From Udeniomyces pyricola (Eukaryota > Basidiomycota > Tremellomycetes > Cystofilobasidiales > Mrakiaceae): a DNA stretch of 64,000 bases. Of the stretch, positions 23,683 through 35,500 are shown piece after piece (positions within the stretch are counted from its first letter, which is position 1; each line of letters opens with the position of its first letter). The notes beneath the pieces were generated by a model. The model was not told where the DNA came from. It made no database searches and worked only from the letters and a program-made list of their open reading frames with translations. The stretch lies in the NCBI GenBank assembly GCA_039545295.1, contig BCIK01000010.1, positions 248,001 to 312,000 on the forward strand, read 5' to 3'. The position numbers and the translations under genes are program-made.

Positions 23683-25731
23683 ATGTCACTCGCCAGTACA
23701 GCCTCCGATTCGTCCAACAAAGCCAACATGGCTACCCAACCCGCTCAAGCTCCCGGAAGCGTCACCAAGAGGTCAGTAATCGAGTCCAGCTGCAGTCAAC
23801 TCGTGGGGCCGTAAGACCAAAACTACGCTAGGCTTTGTTGCAGTGTGATTCGATTGTCGCGTCTGTCGTCGTCACTCGGTCGAAATTCGATCCTTGTTTT
23901 TTTTTTTTTTTGTCTTCTTTGCTCTGATGAAACGTCCATGCTCATCCGGATCTTTGCTGTCTTTTGTGTTTGTTTGGGGTTTTTTTTTTCTTTGGCATGT
24001 GTTGTGATGTCAAAGGTTGAGGTCGGAGCTTATGGGATTGATGGTGAGTACGTGTGTGTAGGATATGGTTCGCGCGTTCGCGTGGCGCACGCTGACACTC
24101 CTACAAGAGAGAGACTATATATCATGCTACCCCGGTCGGACTCGGGAAGAAGAAGGAAGGGGATCGAGAATACGTTCATGACCCTCATTGAGTTATGGAT
24201 ATCGTCATTACCGTGATCACGAAGTACTGACCATACCGGGCGGGGGTTGTGTTGTCTGTTGTCCTTCAGATGGCGGGCGTGCCTGGTATCGTACGTATAT
24301 ATAACCGATCATGTCTCTCCTAATTGATCAATACATGTCAATCCGTCCAGCTGTCCATCAAAACCATCCATCATCGACTCGACTTGGATAGGGATCAGAC
24401 ATTTCAGTACATGAGTTAGGATATACGGTTTCGAGCCATGGGAAAGAGCTAATCAAAGAATTTTTTTTGTCAACTCTTTTGTTTGTTTGTTTGTTTTGCA
24501 TGCATGCATGGTTCTGATCGGTTATAATGGATCGATCTTGATCATATCGACAGTCAGCGTTCCCCGCGACGGATGCGGATATCAACAATTGGGTGGGAAC
24601 CGTGAGTACTAGCTAGTCCTACTACCACTTAACGATTGATGGTAGCGCAGGGGAGGAGGGCGTCCTTTTATGTCGGGTCTGTCTGGTCGATCACTGATTG
24701 ATGGATGATCTGTTCGTTTGGTATGTGCTACGATTGGTAGATCAAAGGACCTGAGTCGACCGTGAGTACTATGTACATATCAAGCGCATCGTCCTCAGCT
24801 AGCTTATGATATATATATATATGTCATCGACACGCCGGGCGGATGATGATATCAATCAGGATGTTATCAACTCGACGGTGTAAATTGTTTATTGATAAAC
24901 TTGTCCTTCCATTTTCCGCTCTTTTTTTTTTTTTTTTTTTTTTTTTTGCATATACCTCGACACACGATCCGGGCAACAATATATATATATATATACGTAC
25001 GTATTCAACGTGATAAGCCTTATGCTGGTTTGACCTACAAGATCACGCTTCATTTCCCGGCCGATTACCCGTACAAGGCGCCGACGATCAAGTTCACGAG
25101 CGTCATCTTTCATCCAAACGTAGCGATGCCAGGGGGAGATATCTGTCTCGATATCTTGTACGTTCTCGCCTTTTTGAATACGCTATACGTAGATAGTATA
25201 TGGGTTATACTAGGTGACTTGGTGAGATCACTGATTGGCCGTCCGCTGAATCTTTGTTTGTGATATCTTTCTCTCTTTTTTTTTTTTTTTTTTGGTGTGN
25301 GGAATATGTAGGAAGGAGAAGTGGTCGGCGGTGTACTCGGTCCAAACGATTTTGGTCTCGCTCCAATCCCTTCTTGGAGGTAAGCCATGGCTCCTTCACT
25401 TGCCTAATTGGACAAACAAGAAAGCATACCAGGCAGCATTTGTTGGGTGGTTGGGTGGGGGGTGGGGGGAGAGGTTGTTGTTGTTGTCCAAGAACCGTTC
25501 GAACATCCAGCTAATCACGACCAAGTTGTCTCCTCTTTCTTACGCGCCTTCTGTGTGTACTGCATCAATCCTCCAACTCTCTTCACCGTACTCTGTTGGA
25601 CATACCATCCTATTCACTTCGGTCCTGCTATAGAACCCAATAACGATTCCCCTCTGAACGTACAAGCGGCCGAGCTTTGGAACGATCCCAAGGCGTTCAC
25701 GGCTCAAGTCCACGCTTCTTACAAACCTTGA
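23683..25731 (+). CDS. ubiquitin-conjugating enzyme E2, UBE2C/Ubc11 type
   Basis: Eight exons (23683-23771, 24016-24043, 24270-24290, 24554-24601, 24741-24761, 25018-25157, 25312-25379, 25634-25731) join in phase to give 170 aa. The UBC fold is complete: N-terminal helix with VTKRLRSELMGLM, ISAFPATDADINNWVGTIKG, the YPYKAPTIKF sheet, HPN at residues 101-103, the active-site cysteine at about residue 112 in GGDICLDILKEKWSAVY, and QTILVSLQSLLGEPNNDSPL. The NQ/S-rich N-terminal extension and the ICLDILKEKWSA context are those of UBE2C/Ubc11, the APC/C E2 that starts ubiquitin chains on mitotic cyclins and securin. Four successive exons have only 21 to 48 nt. The 256-nt fifth intron carries a poly-T tract, a TA repeat and a weak AAG acceptor at 25017, yet only this junction restores the conserved STPYAGLTYK alignment. 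An N at 25300 is intronic. UBA1 follows 688 bases downstream. Confidence 0.93.
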
Positions 25732-26419
25732 CGATGAGATCTGAGTATCGGCTAACGATATGTTTGCTTCATTTGCATATATGTATCGGATCCAGTTAGT
25801 AGTAGCTAGTTCTGGTCGCTCCCTTTCTAATTTCTTCCTCGATCCGGCTCATTATGTTGCGACCATCATAGATATTTGCCCCAGCCAACCCCAGCCCTCA
25901 GTTATCATATTAGCTTATTCTACTCAGCCCATCGTGTCACTCTGATCTATTCAATCACCAGTTCTCTGTGCACGTTTTCTTTATTGCGTTCTTGTCGTGT
26001 TTTGTATTGCTCCTTTCATATATTCGGACGCATATAAGAATATATATATGTCATCGTTCGACTAGTCCGGCGATGATTGGTACTATATATCAGCCATATG
26101 TTTCACGTGTCGTCGACGCTTCAACTCTGCTGCATGCAGTGGCCTGTCGGCATGAGGATATGAAGCCTAGCCTGTCGTAGCATGGATCGCAATACGTCAT
26201 GGTGGGCTGTGATGGGCGGACCGAGGTGAGGATAGTACGTAGGTACAGACTTATACCAGTGTCAGACGCAGCGATAGAATAAAATGTCGATGGTGCAGGC
26301 CGATGATGATGAGACAGCACCAGCAGATCCACGTCACTCCACACGCTCTGCGCTAGCTCTCCCATCACCCTCCACTCGAACCAACCACAACCCACAACCC
26401 CCCATCTGCCCATTCCATC
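25732..26419. other. intergenic region between the E2 and E1 genes
   Basis: 25732-26180 is AT-rich with several tatata and catata words and probably contains the 3' UTR of the E2 gene. 26190-26419 is GC-richer, holds C/A-rich leader sequence and ends at the UBA1 ATG. The same-strand gene on each side means this segment must contain both a terminator and the UBA1 promoter. No ORF of interest occurs. Confidence 0.5.
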
Positions 26420-29400
26420 ATGTCTGCTATGCAAGTCGACCCCGTAGACGACACCATCGAGTCAGTCCTATTCAGATGATCAACACTTGTCCGCTTCAGC
26501 CAGAGCTCAAACTCTGTTTCTTCTCTCTCCTCTCACTCAGTGAGGGACTGTACTCTCGTCAGCTGTAAGCTCTCGTCTCTCCTCTCTCTTTCCCTTTCCC
26601 TTCTCCTCCACAGTAACCTCCTCCTCCTTCCTTCCTCACACCAACGCTCACACTTGTTCTATCCCTCATTCAGCTATGTTCTCGGACACGAAGGTCGGTT
26701 CTCTCTTCTACATTTCTCGACGCAACCACCTCCAACCCAGCTCCATCGACGTGGCCTGACTGAACAATGTGGCAACCCTCTACTCTCGTTTCTCCCCCTC
26801 CGCCTCCTTTCCTCACGTCTTCCTTCATCGATGCGCAGCCATGAAGAAGATGGCACTCTCAAACGTCCTCATCATCGGTGCTCAGGGCCTCGCCGTTGAG
26901 ATTGGTATGTCTGCCTATCCATAATCACGCGTCGCATTCATTTCGGGCCTGGCTGCTTTCCCGATAGTTGATCTAATCTCTCGCAACCCCCTCCTTGTCT
27001 CGCTTTCATCTCGTCATCTCCCCCCNCCCCCCNCCCCCCCCCCTTCCCCTCGCACCTCCCAATTCCAGCCAAGAACATCGTCCTCGCTGGTGTCAAGTCT
27101 GTCACTCTCTTTGACCCATCGCCAACGACCGTCTCGGATCTTGGTACCCAGTTCTTCCTGCGGAAAGAGGACGTTGGCGCGCCGAGAGCAAAGGTCACCG
27201 TTCCCCGTCTGGCAGAGCTCAACTCGTATGTGCCGGTGCATGATCTGGGAGGTAACGAGGGAGAGATCCTCAGCGAGCAAGTTCTCGGAAACTACCAGGT
27301 GAAGAGGAAGCTTTCAGCTGATTTCCGGCGAATGAACGAAACCCGTCGATCAATCGCTGATGAGGTTATGGCTCCTTGCGTCTTTGATTGTCGTATGCGC
27401 GATAGGTCATCGTTCTCACCTCGAGTGCGAACCAGGATGAGGCCTTGAGAATCAACAAGTTTACCCACGACAACAAGATTGCCTTCATTTGGGCTAACAC
27501 CAGCGGACTCTTTGGGTGAGCACGGCATCGGACGTCGACTCTAATCGGGTTACCGCAGCCCCCCCCCCCCTTCCCTTGTGATGACTTGTAGCTAACGTGC
27601 ATCACGTCTTATCACAGGTCGGTTTTCAATGACTTCGGACCTGCCTTTACCTGTGTCGACCCGACGGGAGAGAACCCTTTGTCGGGAATGATTGTTCAGA
27701 TTGAGAACGTAAGTCGTTTGCATCAAATTAGCTCTCGAGACTCTCATACTTCAGAATCGCGCTCGAGCTGATTTCCGGTGTGTCATTCGTCATCGTTCAG
27801 GATTCGGATGCTATGGTGACGTGCCTCGACGAGACTCGACACGGTCTCGAGGACGGAGATTACATCTCCTTCTCGGAGGTTGTTGGCATGGATGGCCTCA
27901 ACGGGACTGAAAGGCAGGTTTCTGTCAAAGGTACATCATGTTTCCTGTCTGTTTGCTTGTCTGTCTGTCTGCCTCTCCAGTCGGAGGCAGTCATGAATTT
28001 GTCTTTCGTCTAAATGATGCTCTAACGCTAATCCATGCTCTTTGTTACACGGTGTGTAGGACCCTACACCTTCACCATCGGCGACACCACTGGCCTTGGA
28101 CAGTACAAGAGCGGGGGCACCTTTATTCAAGTCAAGAAGCCCAAAATTATTACTTTCGTAAGCGAAATCACTCGTACTCAAGGTCTGAGGCCGGAATTCA
28201 CTTGGATCTGGTGTTCAGTTGAGTTGAACTATCCCTGCTTTTTTCTTGTGACCAGAAATCACTTGCCGACTCGCTCGAGGACCCCGAGTACTTCATTTCC
28301 GACTTTGCCAAGTGGGACCGACCCGCCACGCTTCACTTTGGTTACCGAGCGCTTTCTCTCTTCAAGACCAAGCACTCCCGTCTACCTACCCCCCGAAACC
28401 AGGCCGATGCCGATGAGCTCATCTCGCTCGCCAACTCGCTTGTTCCGTCAGATCGAGAGGACAAGCTCGACGAAAAGGTGCTCGCAGAGTTGGCCTACCA
28501 GGCGACGGGTGATCTGTCTCCTATGAATGCTGTCCTCGGTGGATTCGTTGCCCAGGAGGTGCTCAAGGCCTGCTCCGCCAAGTTCCACCCGATGGTTCAG
28601 TATCTCTACCTCGACTCGCTCGAGTCGCTTCCTTCCACTCTGCCTACCGAGGCTGAGTGTCAGCCTCAGGGTTCGCGATATGACGGACAGGTCGCCGTCT
28701 TTGGTGCTCCGTTCCAGGCCAAGATCGCCGCTCACAAGCAGTTCCTCGTCGGATCCGGAGCTATCGGATGCGAGATGATCAAGAATTGGGCCATGATGGG
28801 TCTTGCTACAGCTGAGGGAGGCAAGATTCACATCACCGATCTTGACACGATCGAGAAGAGCAACCTCAACCGACAGTTCCTCTTCCGACCCAAGGACCTC
28901 GGCAAATTCAAGGCCGAGGCCGCCGGACGAGCCGTTGTTGAGATGAACCCTGATCTCGCTGGCAAGGTTGAGACTCACCAGGACCGAGTCGGAGCGGACA
29001 CTGAGAGTAAGTCTAGTTGACCCATGGGGGAAATCTATGGGCTTGCCCTCGTTTGCGAAGCGTCTGAGCTGACTGCTCTGGGATTGGGCTATAACACAGA
29101 CATTTACGGAGACGAATTCTTTGCCCAGCTTGATGGTGTTACCAACGCACTTGACAATGTCATTGCTCGTACGTGACGTTCTTTCTCGCCTATCTGTCTC
29201 AACTGCGATACCGAGCTTTCACTTGAACAACCCCCCCCCCCCTTCCCTTCCTCTCTTTCGTGTCATTTAGGTCAATACATGGACCGACGATGCGTTTTCT
29301 ACCAGAAGCCTCTCCTGGAATCCGGTACGCTTGGTACCAAGGCCAACACTCAAGTCGTCATCCCTCACTTGACCGAGTCGTACTCGTCGAGTCAGGACCC

Positions 29401-31663
29401 TCCCGAGAAGAGCATTCCTATGTGCACCCTCAAGTCGTTCCCCAACGCTATCGAACACACTATCGAGGTCGGTGTTTGTTTCTTTGCATACGTTCTTAGC
29501 TATCCTGTGCTAGAGTACGTCAACTCACCTTCACTCGTTTATATATATCCAAATTCCCCTTTTCCTTTTCTTAGTGGTCGCGCGAGCGACTCAACGCCCT
29601 TTTCGTCGACCCCCCAACAAACGTCAACCTCTATCTCACCCAGCCTAACTTTGTCGAGACGACGCTCAAGAACTCGGGTCAGCACAACGAACAGTTGGCT
29701 CACATCCAGGAGTACCTCGTGACCGAGAAGCCTTTGACGTTCGAGGAGTGCGTTAAGTGGGCGAGGTTCAAGTTTGAGCATGACTATGCCAACGAAATCA
29801 AGCAACTGTTGCACTCGATGCCGAAGGATGCCGTAAGTACCCCGATATTGCTCGTTAGCCTTGTCGTCTTTGAACGGCGGATTGCTGTTGTCATGTGTTT
29901 CGAGGTTGCAGTGAACAATGATCTAACACTTCGTCTTTTGTCTGGTGTTCTTGTCTATAGACCACCTCGACTGGCGCCCTCTTCTGGTCTGGACCCAAGC
30001 GAGCTCCCGATCCTCTTGCGTTTGACGTCAACAACGTTTGTTCACCTCTTCCCCCATCATACATGCCATCAAGACGTTTTGACGTTTGCTCATCCATCGT
30101 CCTGCTTCCAAATTTGGCTTGTTGGTGTTATTGTTCTGTCCTGTCGTTACTCAGCCGATCCACCTCGACTACATCGTGTCGGCCGCCAACTTGCATGCTT
30201 TTAACTACGGTCTTAAGGGCGAGCGAGACCCAGCGTTCTTTGAGAGGACTCTCGCGACCGTCAAGGTGCCCGAGTTCCAGCCCAAGCAGGGCGTCAAGGT
30301 CCAGGTCAACGACGCGGAGCCTGTTCAGAATGAGGATGATTCGGGTCAGTTGGTTGTTCGCTCTCGATCTGCCTGACGTGGTGGTTCCTTTCTTTTACTC
30401 ATGCGGTGGTCTTTCTCCTCCCTGTTTTTGTATGTTATACGTTTCTCACACTCTCAGGCAACGATGCCTCGACGATCGTCGATCAGCTCCCGACGCCTTC
30501 TTCCTTCGCCGGCTACCGCCTGAACCCGGTCGACTTTGAGAAGGACGACGACTCGAATTTCCATATCGATTTCATCACCGCCGCTTCGAACCTGCGAGCG
30601 ATGAACTATGGCATCGCCCCGGCCGACCGACACAAGACCAAGCTCATTGCTGGAAAGATCATTCCGGCTATCGCAACGACGACGGCGTTGGCGACGGGTT
30701 TGGTTTGCTTGGAGCTCTACAAGGTGGGTCCGAAAAATTCTCGTTTTTTTTTCCTTGGGTGTATGGAAAACCCCGAGGGGGAAGACCGAGCGGATCATAT
30801 CTGCCTCCTTCTTTCTCCCTGCTACTATACTCGTCTATCATCTCAAACCAAGTTCGTCTGTTTACGCATTTCGTTTTTTTTTTCTGATGCTTTTTTTTTT
30901 TAGATCATTGACGGCAAGAACAAGCTTGAGGATTACAAGAACGGTTTCGTCAACTTGGCCCTCCCTTTCTTTGGGTTCTCGGAGCCTATCCAGGCTGCCA
31001 AGCAGAAGGTCCGTTATTCAATCGTTTGAGTTCGGAGAGGGATGACATGGGTTATGACTACCCCTTTGATCTAAACTAACCTAGATCGTATATTTTCCCT
31101 TGGCCTCCTTTCCCCCTTCCTCCTTTTCTCCGTTTTCTTTTATCCTTTTGTTGCATTTTTCCCTTCTTCCTCTTTTTAACGAAAAAAAAAACAAAAAAAA
31201 ACAGTACGGTGACATCGATTGGACGCTCTGGGACCGATTCGAACTCAAGGGCAACCCGACGTTGAGGGAAGTCGTCGATTACTTCCAGAACGAGCACAAG
31301 TTGGAGGTTACTATGGTCTCCCAAGGCGTGTCGATGCTCTGGAGCGCCTTTACCGCTCCGAAGAAGGTCTGTCTTTCTGTTTGTTTGTTTTTGTGGGCTT
31401 TTTTTTTTTGTCCGTTCTTCTCATTGACTTTGTTTTTCGACTTTTTTTTCTTTTCTTTTTTTGCTCTTCCCCCCCCCCCCACCCGTTTTCATTTCTCCAT
31501 CCAGTCTCAAGAACGATTGACGATGCGCATGTCGGACCTCGTGGAGAACGTGAGCAAGAAGGCGATCCCACCTTGGATGAAGAACGTCCTCGTCGAGGTT
31601 ATGGTCAACGACGAAGAAGGCGAGGACGTCGAGGTCCCCTTCGTCGTCATTCACCTCGAGTAA
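26420..31663 (+). CDS. UBA1: ubiquitin-activating enzyme E1
   Basis: Nineteen exons join in phase: 26420-26460, 26541-26564, 26674-26693, 26839-26904, 27069-27298, 27406-27515, 27618-27708, 27801-27930, 28060-28157, 28256-29006, 29100-29168, 29271-29467, 29575-29832, 29961-30035, 30155-30344, 30458-30723, 30904-31008, 31205-31366, 31505-31663. They encode 1013 aa, the usual E1 length. The inactive adenylation half starts at LYSRQLYVLGHEAMKKM. The active half carries the nucleotide-binding signature [20 protein letters not shown] and [14 protein letters not shown]. The catalytic cysteine is about residue 595 in [20 protein letters not shown]. The ubiquitin-fold domain closes the protein ([20 protein letters not shown] to the acidic end). 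It charges ubiquitin in cytosol and nucleus and feeds every E2, including the neighbour upstream. Two N bases (27026, 27033) lie in a poly-C stretch of intron 4 and do not affect coding. Confidence 0.97.
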
Positions 31664-32192
31664 AAAAAAAAAAAACATATAAAAAAAACGATATGGCCAG
31701 GGCGAAGGGCGGTCTTTTTTTCTTTTTCTTTTTTCTTTTCGTCTTTCTTTAGATCCGTCGATTGAGGAAGGAAGAGGAGAGGGGAGGGGGGGGGAGAGGG
31801 TGTCTCTGTGTGTGTGTGTGTGTGTGTATGCCTCGGAAGGGGATTTCTTCGTTTGTGTTTCGTTTCTGTTCTTTCTCTTTCTTTTTTTTTGCATTTTTCT
31901 TCCCTTCCACTATCTCATGGAACACTCTTTGTTCGAAGCAGATCCTGATTTGAGTTGAGTGTGGCCGCAAGAAGAAGAAGAAGAAGAAGAAGAAGAAGAA
32001 GAAGAAGAAGAAGAAGAAGAAGAAGAAGAAGAAGAAGAAGAAGAAGAAGAAGGATGATTCTAAGCTACGTTCAGGACTGGTTGGAGTAAGCAAGAGTTGG
32101 TGTGTTGGAGACCGGGTGCCGGAATGGAAAGGCGAAGGGGAGAAAGGGGGGGGGGGTCAAACTATGCTATCAGGGTACATGAAGTGTGAGAG

Positions 32193-32224
<32 letters not shown>

Positions 32225-32500
32225 GAGAAAATCATTTCCGATGCTGGATATGTATACATAGGTGAGGATAAATGGGAGGGGAGGGGGGAGGAGGGAGAGA
32301 GTTATACGACATAAACTTCAAGTTCGGTTGGACCCCAAGGAAAAAGAAAAAATGACCACAAAAAATGATGTAAAGATGAGAAGATCGAAGTAAAGGAAGA
32401 CCTGGTCTCTCTTCCTCAACCCCCCATCCCCCCCCCCTTCTCCATCCACCCACCCATCCCTTTCCCTCTCCTCCCCTTCATTCATCATCGACCGCGGTAC
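31664..32500. other. convergent intergenic region with AAG repeat
   Basis: This is the tail-to-tail gap between UBA1 (+) and the giant minus-strand gene. It is dominated by low-complexity sequence: A-run after the UBA1 stop, T/C runs, TG repeat near 31805-31828, the AAG repeat at 31969-32052, G-run near 32147-32155, GA/GT repeats at 32188-32225, and C-runs near 32430. No coding signal is credible on either strand. Both 3' UTRs must lie here. Confidence 0.6.
31969..32052 (+). repeat. AAG trinucleotide repeat, 28 copies
   Basis: Eighty-four bases of uninterrupted AAG (CTT on the other strand) were read directly from the sequence. The tract lies between the convergent 3' ends of UBA1 and the giant minus-strand gene. 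AAG/GAA tracts can form triplex DNA and are length-unstable in other genomes. No role is claimed here. Confidence 0.95.
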
Positions 32501-35500
32501 TTATGCTGATCTAGAGTCCAACAGATCGACGCCTTCAAACAAGACGTCTTGGAATTCCTCGACGAGCGCCCTCGTTTCCCGCTCGATGCCAGCGACGATC
32601 ACGGCTTGATCGACCTTTTGATGAGGAGTAATCATCGTCGTCGTCGTTGCCATCATCATGGGATCTGTTCCGAGGCGATCGTCGTGTTGACGACTATCGT
32701 CCCCGATAGCATCAACCTTTGGCAACCTGCCAGCGGACTCGAAAGGAACGGCCTGTCGAGCGAGAATGTAGTTGTTTGAACTCAGCGTCAGAAGAGCCGA
32801 GGACGTGATGTCGATAGTCGCCAACGTTCGAGCGACGGTGATATAAGGGGAAGAAGGATGTTGGGGTATAGTCATCGAAGGGTTTGGTGGTGATGATGAT
32901 GGGGAGGGTGAAGTTCGGGAAAGAGAAGGTGGGATCAGAGTTGACCGATCAGTCGAGGACCAAGTCGGCCGTTGATCCGAAGACGTTTCCAATATGGCTC
33001 GACGATGAAGTGGGGATGCAAATGAGAATGGAGATGATGACACTCGACTTTGGTCGCTCGTTATGGAGGATGTGGTACTCGTTGTGCGTTGCCGGAGCGA
33101 TATCGAGGACGTCTGCGGATGGCTATCGACCGACACTTGAAGTTGATCAAAGACATGGTCAAAGAGATCCGAATCGTCCGATAAGACAGAGTGAGATTGG
33201 CGTGAAGTGCGTGGAGAGTCAAAGACATTGGGATACGTTGCAAGTTGTCGTTCGATCCAAGGGTGGAGGTGCAAAGAGAATGCTGATGTAGGCTGACTAG
33301 CGCCGAGGGCACAAATCGACCATCGCATACTCTCAAGGATGGAAGGCTGAGGAGAGCTAAGGTGTGAAAGGTCCGAGTCCAAGAGAAAGCGCAAGCTTCG
33401 GGCGACGCTACTGAGGACCACGGACTCAAGCGCGTTTGCTCGTCGGACCAAAATGAGCTTGACAACCTGCAATGCCAAAGCAATGGTGCCGGAAGCTCTT
33501 CTCTCATCCGAGCTACCTGTTGATGCAATCGAGCTTGAGGTGACGCGAGGCAATCGGCTTCGGAGGTTGACGGGCGACGGCGAGGGGGAAGGGGAGGATG
33601 GACGAGATCGGTTAAGAGACCGATGGCGGACATGCCAGTCATGCTCAGTTGGATCACCAAGGAAGGTCGAGAGGGCATAATGAAGCAGTTGGAGCCACGC
33701 TCGGCCATACCGGGCAAGAGCAGTTTGTCGCGCTCGAGGATTCTCTGCTTGGACTGCAGACGGTTCGGGAAGCGCGATACATAGTGGCAAGACAATGCCC
33801 GAGAGAAACCTGATCGAAGGGGGAGCTGTTCCCAAAATGTCGTCGAGGTCAAAGTTAGGCAGAGTGACGGCTCGAGCTAGAAGAGAAACGAGTGACGACG
33901 ACCATGTGGGTAAAACCCCCAATCCATAAGTGTGGACTATGGGAGCGAGCACGTCGTGGCTAAGAACTGAGGCGAAAGCGGCGTCTTCTTGCAAGTGAGG
34001 GAGCTGGACGATGGATGCGAGATCATCAAAGATACCAGAGAGGTCAATTAGGTTGCCGTACGTTCGAGTAAGAGGAGCAACGTCGCGTAGGAAACCTAGG
34101 GCGAGCTTCGTCGATGGAGGAACGCTTGTCGTCAGGCTTAGGGAGGCAAAAGCACGAAGGAACGCCGAGACGGATACTGTGATAAATGTCCAAAAAAAAA
34201 AAAATCTTGTTAATTGAAAATTACTTGGGAAGGTCAAAGAAGTCAGATCAGGAGCGTACCCGTTGAATCGGGGCTGGCTCGACGCAAGACGTCTGGAATC
34301 ATCGCCAACGGCCGCCTGATCACAGGTTCCGCGACTTTGCCTCCAGCCGAGAGGAAAGACTCGAGTAACCGTAGATACTCCATCCTCATATCCACCCATT
34401 CGATATACTTTGCCTCTCCGCGAACTAACGCCAGCGAATCGAGTTCGTTCCACGAGACGACGCTCGCGGCCTTTTCGCTCGCGGCCGTCGTATGGCGAGA
34501 CTCAGGCCTCGTCGTATGGCCAAAGATGGAACCAAGAGCTTCGATGCCCCCTCGAAGGGTGTCAGTAGCCTCCTTGGCTTCGACCAAATACGGGATGAGC
34601 TGACAGAAGGTCCTGATGAAAGACTCGGCTCGTGATGAGGCTGGGTCGTTGGCAATAACAGTGAGAAAGACTAAGGACAGAAAGGAAAGAAGACAAAAAA
34701 AAAGAGCATTGATCAACACACGGTTGATACCTGGGACTTTGACCTTATGAAATAAGACTTCCGAGCACAAATGGGAAGATAAATAGAGAAACACGTTTGG
34801 GCATACTCACGCTTCACCACGGATTCCATTGGAAAAGGGGTGGATACCCATTTGTTGTTCACGACAGATCCGGCGTGGCGTTTTGGTTCCCGCAATTCGC
34901 TAAGGAGGATGTCCGGAGAGTGATTGACAAGGTTGATCTGTCAAGAAGAATACATACATCATTACAAACAGAAGACTTAAAGCCGATTGAGAAAGAGACA
35001 TTAATCACTCACGAGGGCTTCGCGTTCATGTCGATCATTGACGCCTTTGACGCCAGACGCTAAACCAGAGTTTTTCGTCTCGACAACGCTCAGCGACGCA
35101 AGCAGAGAGTACAGGTTCTTGGATATCCATCTGCGATGCTCGTTTGAAATCTCGACATGGAGTAGAATCGGGGAAATCGAAGCCTGCAGCACAACGATGC
35201 AGAAAGGAAGGAACATCTAGTAAGTCTTTTGAGATGAACGGAAACAATTTGTATGAGTAACTTCAGCAAACGTGGGACTGACGATGGTCAAGAAAACAAC
35301 AGGACTTCCGTCATGGATGTTGCTGAAAGTCCGATAAGCATATTCGATGGCATCTCGAATGATCGGGAGGCCCTCAGCTTGGCAATACGTCTTAAAGAGC
35401 GGTGGCAAGATGAGGGCAAAGGCCGAGGCAGAGTTGAAGAGGCGACGGAACCGGGTAGACGCCAGCATGAAAACTTAGCAGCGCAGAGAACAATGCGTGT

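Noticed and set aside
24841..24897. Possible UBC11 exon starting GATGTTATCAACTCG after a CAG acceptor.
   Set aside because: It introduces a stop or an insertion inside the conserved E2 fold. Joining 24761 to 25018 gives the expected alignment.
31800..32230. Short tandem TG, GA and AAG repeats considered as a CRISPR-like or satellite array.
   Set aside because: They are plain microsatellites with no spacers or longer unit.
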